Positions 63,781-64,000 of a stretch of DNA of 64,000 nt are shown piece by piece. Every line of letters begins with the position of its first letter. Positions within the stretch are counted from its first letter, which is position 1. Both the position numbers and the translations under genes were made by a program. The notes under the pieces are model-generated. The model did not search any database, had not been told where the DNA came from, and was given only the letters and a program-made list of their open reading frames with translations. The DNA comes from Marinobacter pelagius (lineage in GTDB: Bacteria > Pseudomonadota > Gammaproteobacteria > Pseudomonadales > Oleiphilaceae): NCBI RefSeq assembly GCF_003315345.1, contig NZ_QNRO01000021.1:16300-80299 (forward strand). The letters are read 5' to 3'.

Positions 63781-63930
63781 CGAGTGCTCCGCACATTATT
63801 GAAAGCAAAACAGTTGTTCGGTGTGATGCCTGAAACCTACCTCATCGATTACAAAACTGCTATTCTCTCTCCACTTTTTTTCGGCTGATACTTTTGTCGG
63901 GTTGATTTTTTGGGTATACGGATTTAATGG

Positions 63931-63956
63931 TTGATGGGGCACCTTCACCCCATCAA
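63931..63956. other. Inverted repeat near the window end
   Basis: TTGATGGGG and CCCCATCAA form a 9-bp stem with an 8-nt loop. ATGGTTGAT occurs at 63927-63935 and again at 63973-63981. No gene is visible between 63781 and the window end. The structure may be a terminator of a gene outside the window or a regulatory site. Confidence 0.35.
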
Positions 63957-64000
63957 TCTGATACCACCCTCAGATGGTTGATAGATCGACTCCGTAGTTG

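Overview
The window most resembles the chromosome of a marine gammaproteobacterium of the Marinobacter type. This is an inference from gene content: prpF-prpD of the AcnD/PrpF version of the 2-methylcitrate cycle, a complete exosortase A (XrtA)/PEP-CTERM exopolysaccharide locus with PrsK/PrsR/PrsT, and the order ffs-dnaX-ybaB-recR-rnd-ycgL-ycgN. No rRNA, tRNA, CRISPR array or intact insertion sequence was seen.

Layout. 1-2771: 3' part of a propionate (2-methylcitrate) operon. 2772-11946: a PEP-CTERM protein behind a sigma-54-type promoter, then the conserved exopolysaccharide core (priming sugar transferase, Wza-like exporter, chain-length regulator, BY-kinase-like ATPase with a degenerate P-loop, outer-membrane barrel, deacetylase, GT2). 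11957-27663: a variable, largely AT-rich polymer cassette with mixed orientation (acyltransferase, two GT4, four GT2, two CapK-like adenylate-forming proteins, deacetylase, a secreted jelly-roll-like protein, Wzy-type polymerase, Wzx-type flippase). 27817-34999: a giant secreted BACON/beta-propeller/Kelch protein with its own sigma-54-type promoter, then a FemAB-related protein and exosortase A. 35024-43522 (minus): PA14 lipoprotein, PrsT, PrsR, PrsK. 43571-46267 (minus): epimerase, acyltransferase, hexose-6-phosphate mutarotase.

46386-52540 is housekeeping: a 2OG-Fe(II) oxygenase, 4.5S SRP RNA, dnaX, ybaB, recR, rnd, ycgL, ycgN and a small membrane protein. 52600-54643 holds a MoxR ATPase and a CoxE-like VWA protein. 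55133-63250 is an eight-gene operon of two TPR proteins, a TPR lipoprotein, a small exported protein, ExbB, two ExbDs and a TonB-like protein with an AgmX/PglI-type C-terminus, probably a proton-motive-force-driven envelope machine. A MaoC-family hydratase follows on the minus strand.

How it fits together: the XrtA locus would make and export a polysaccharide and process PEP-CTERM proteins. PrsK/PrsR, with sigma-54, probably control the two secreted-protein genes that carry -24/-12 promoters. The most striking observation is a 30-bp palindromic repeat family (half-site GGGGTCWGAWGAA around a 4-nt centre). Three copies lie in the intergenic region before the TPR/ExbBD operon and four lie inside the TonB-like gene, all in the same codon phase, so a REP-like DNA element appears to have become a repeated decapeptide in a protein.
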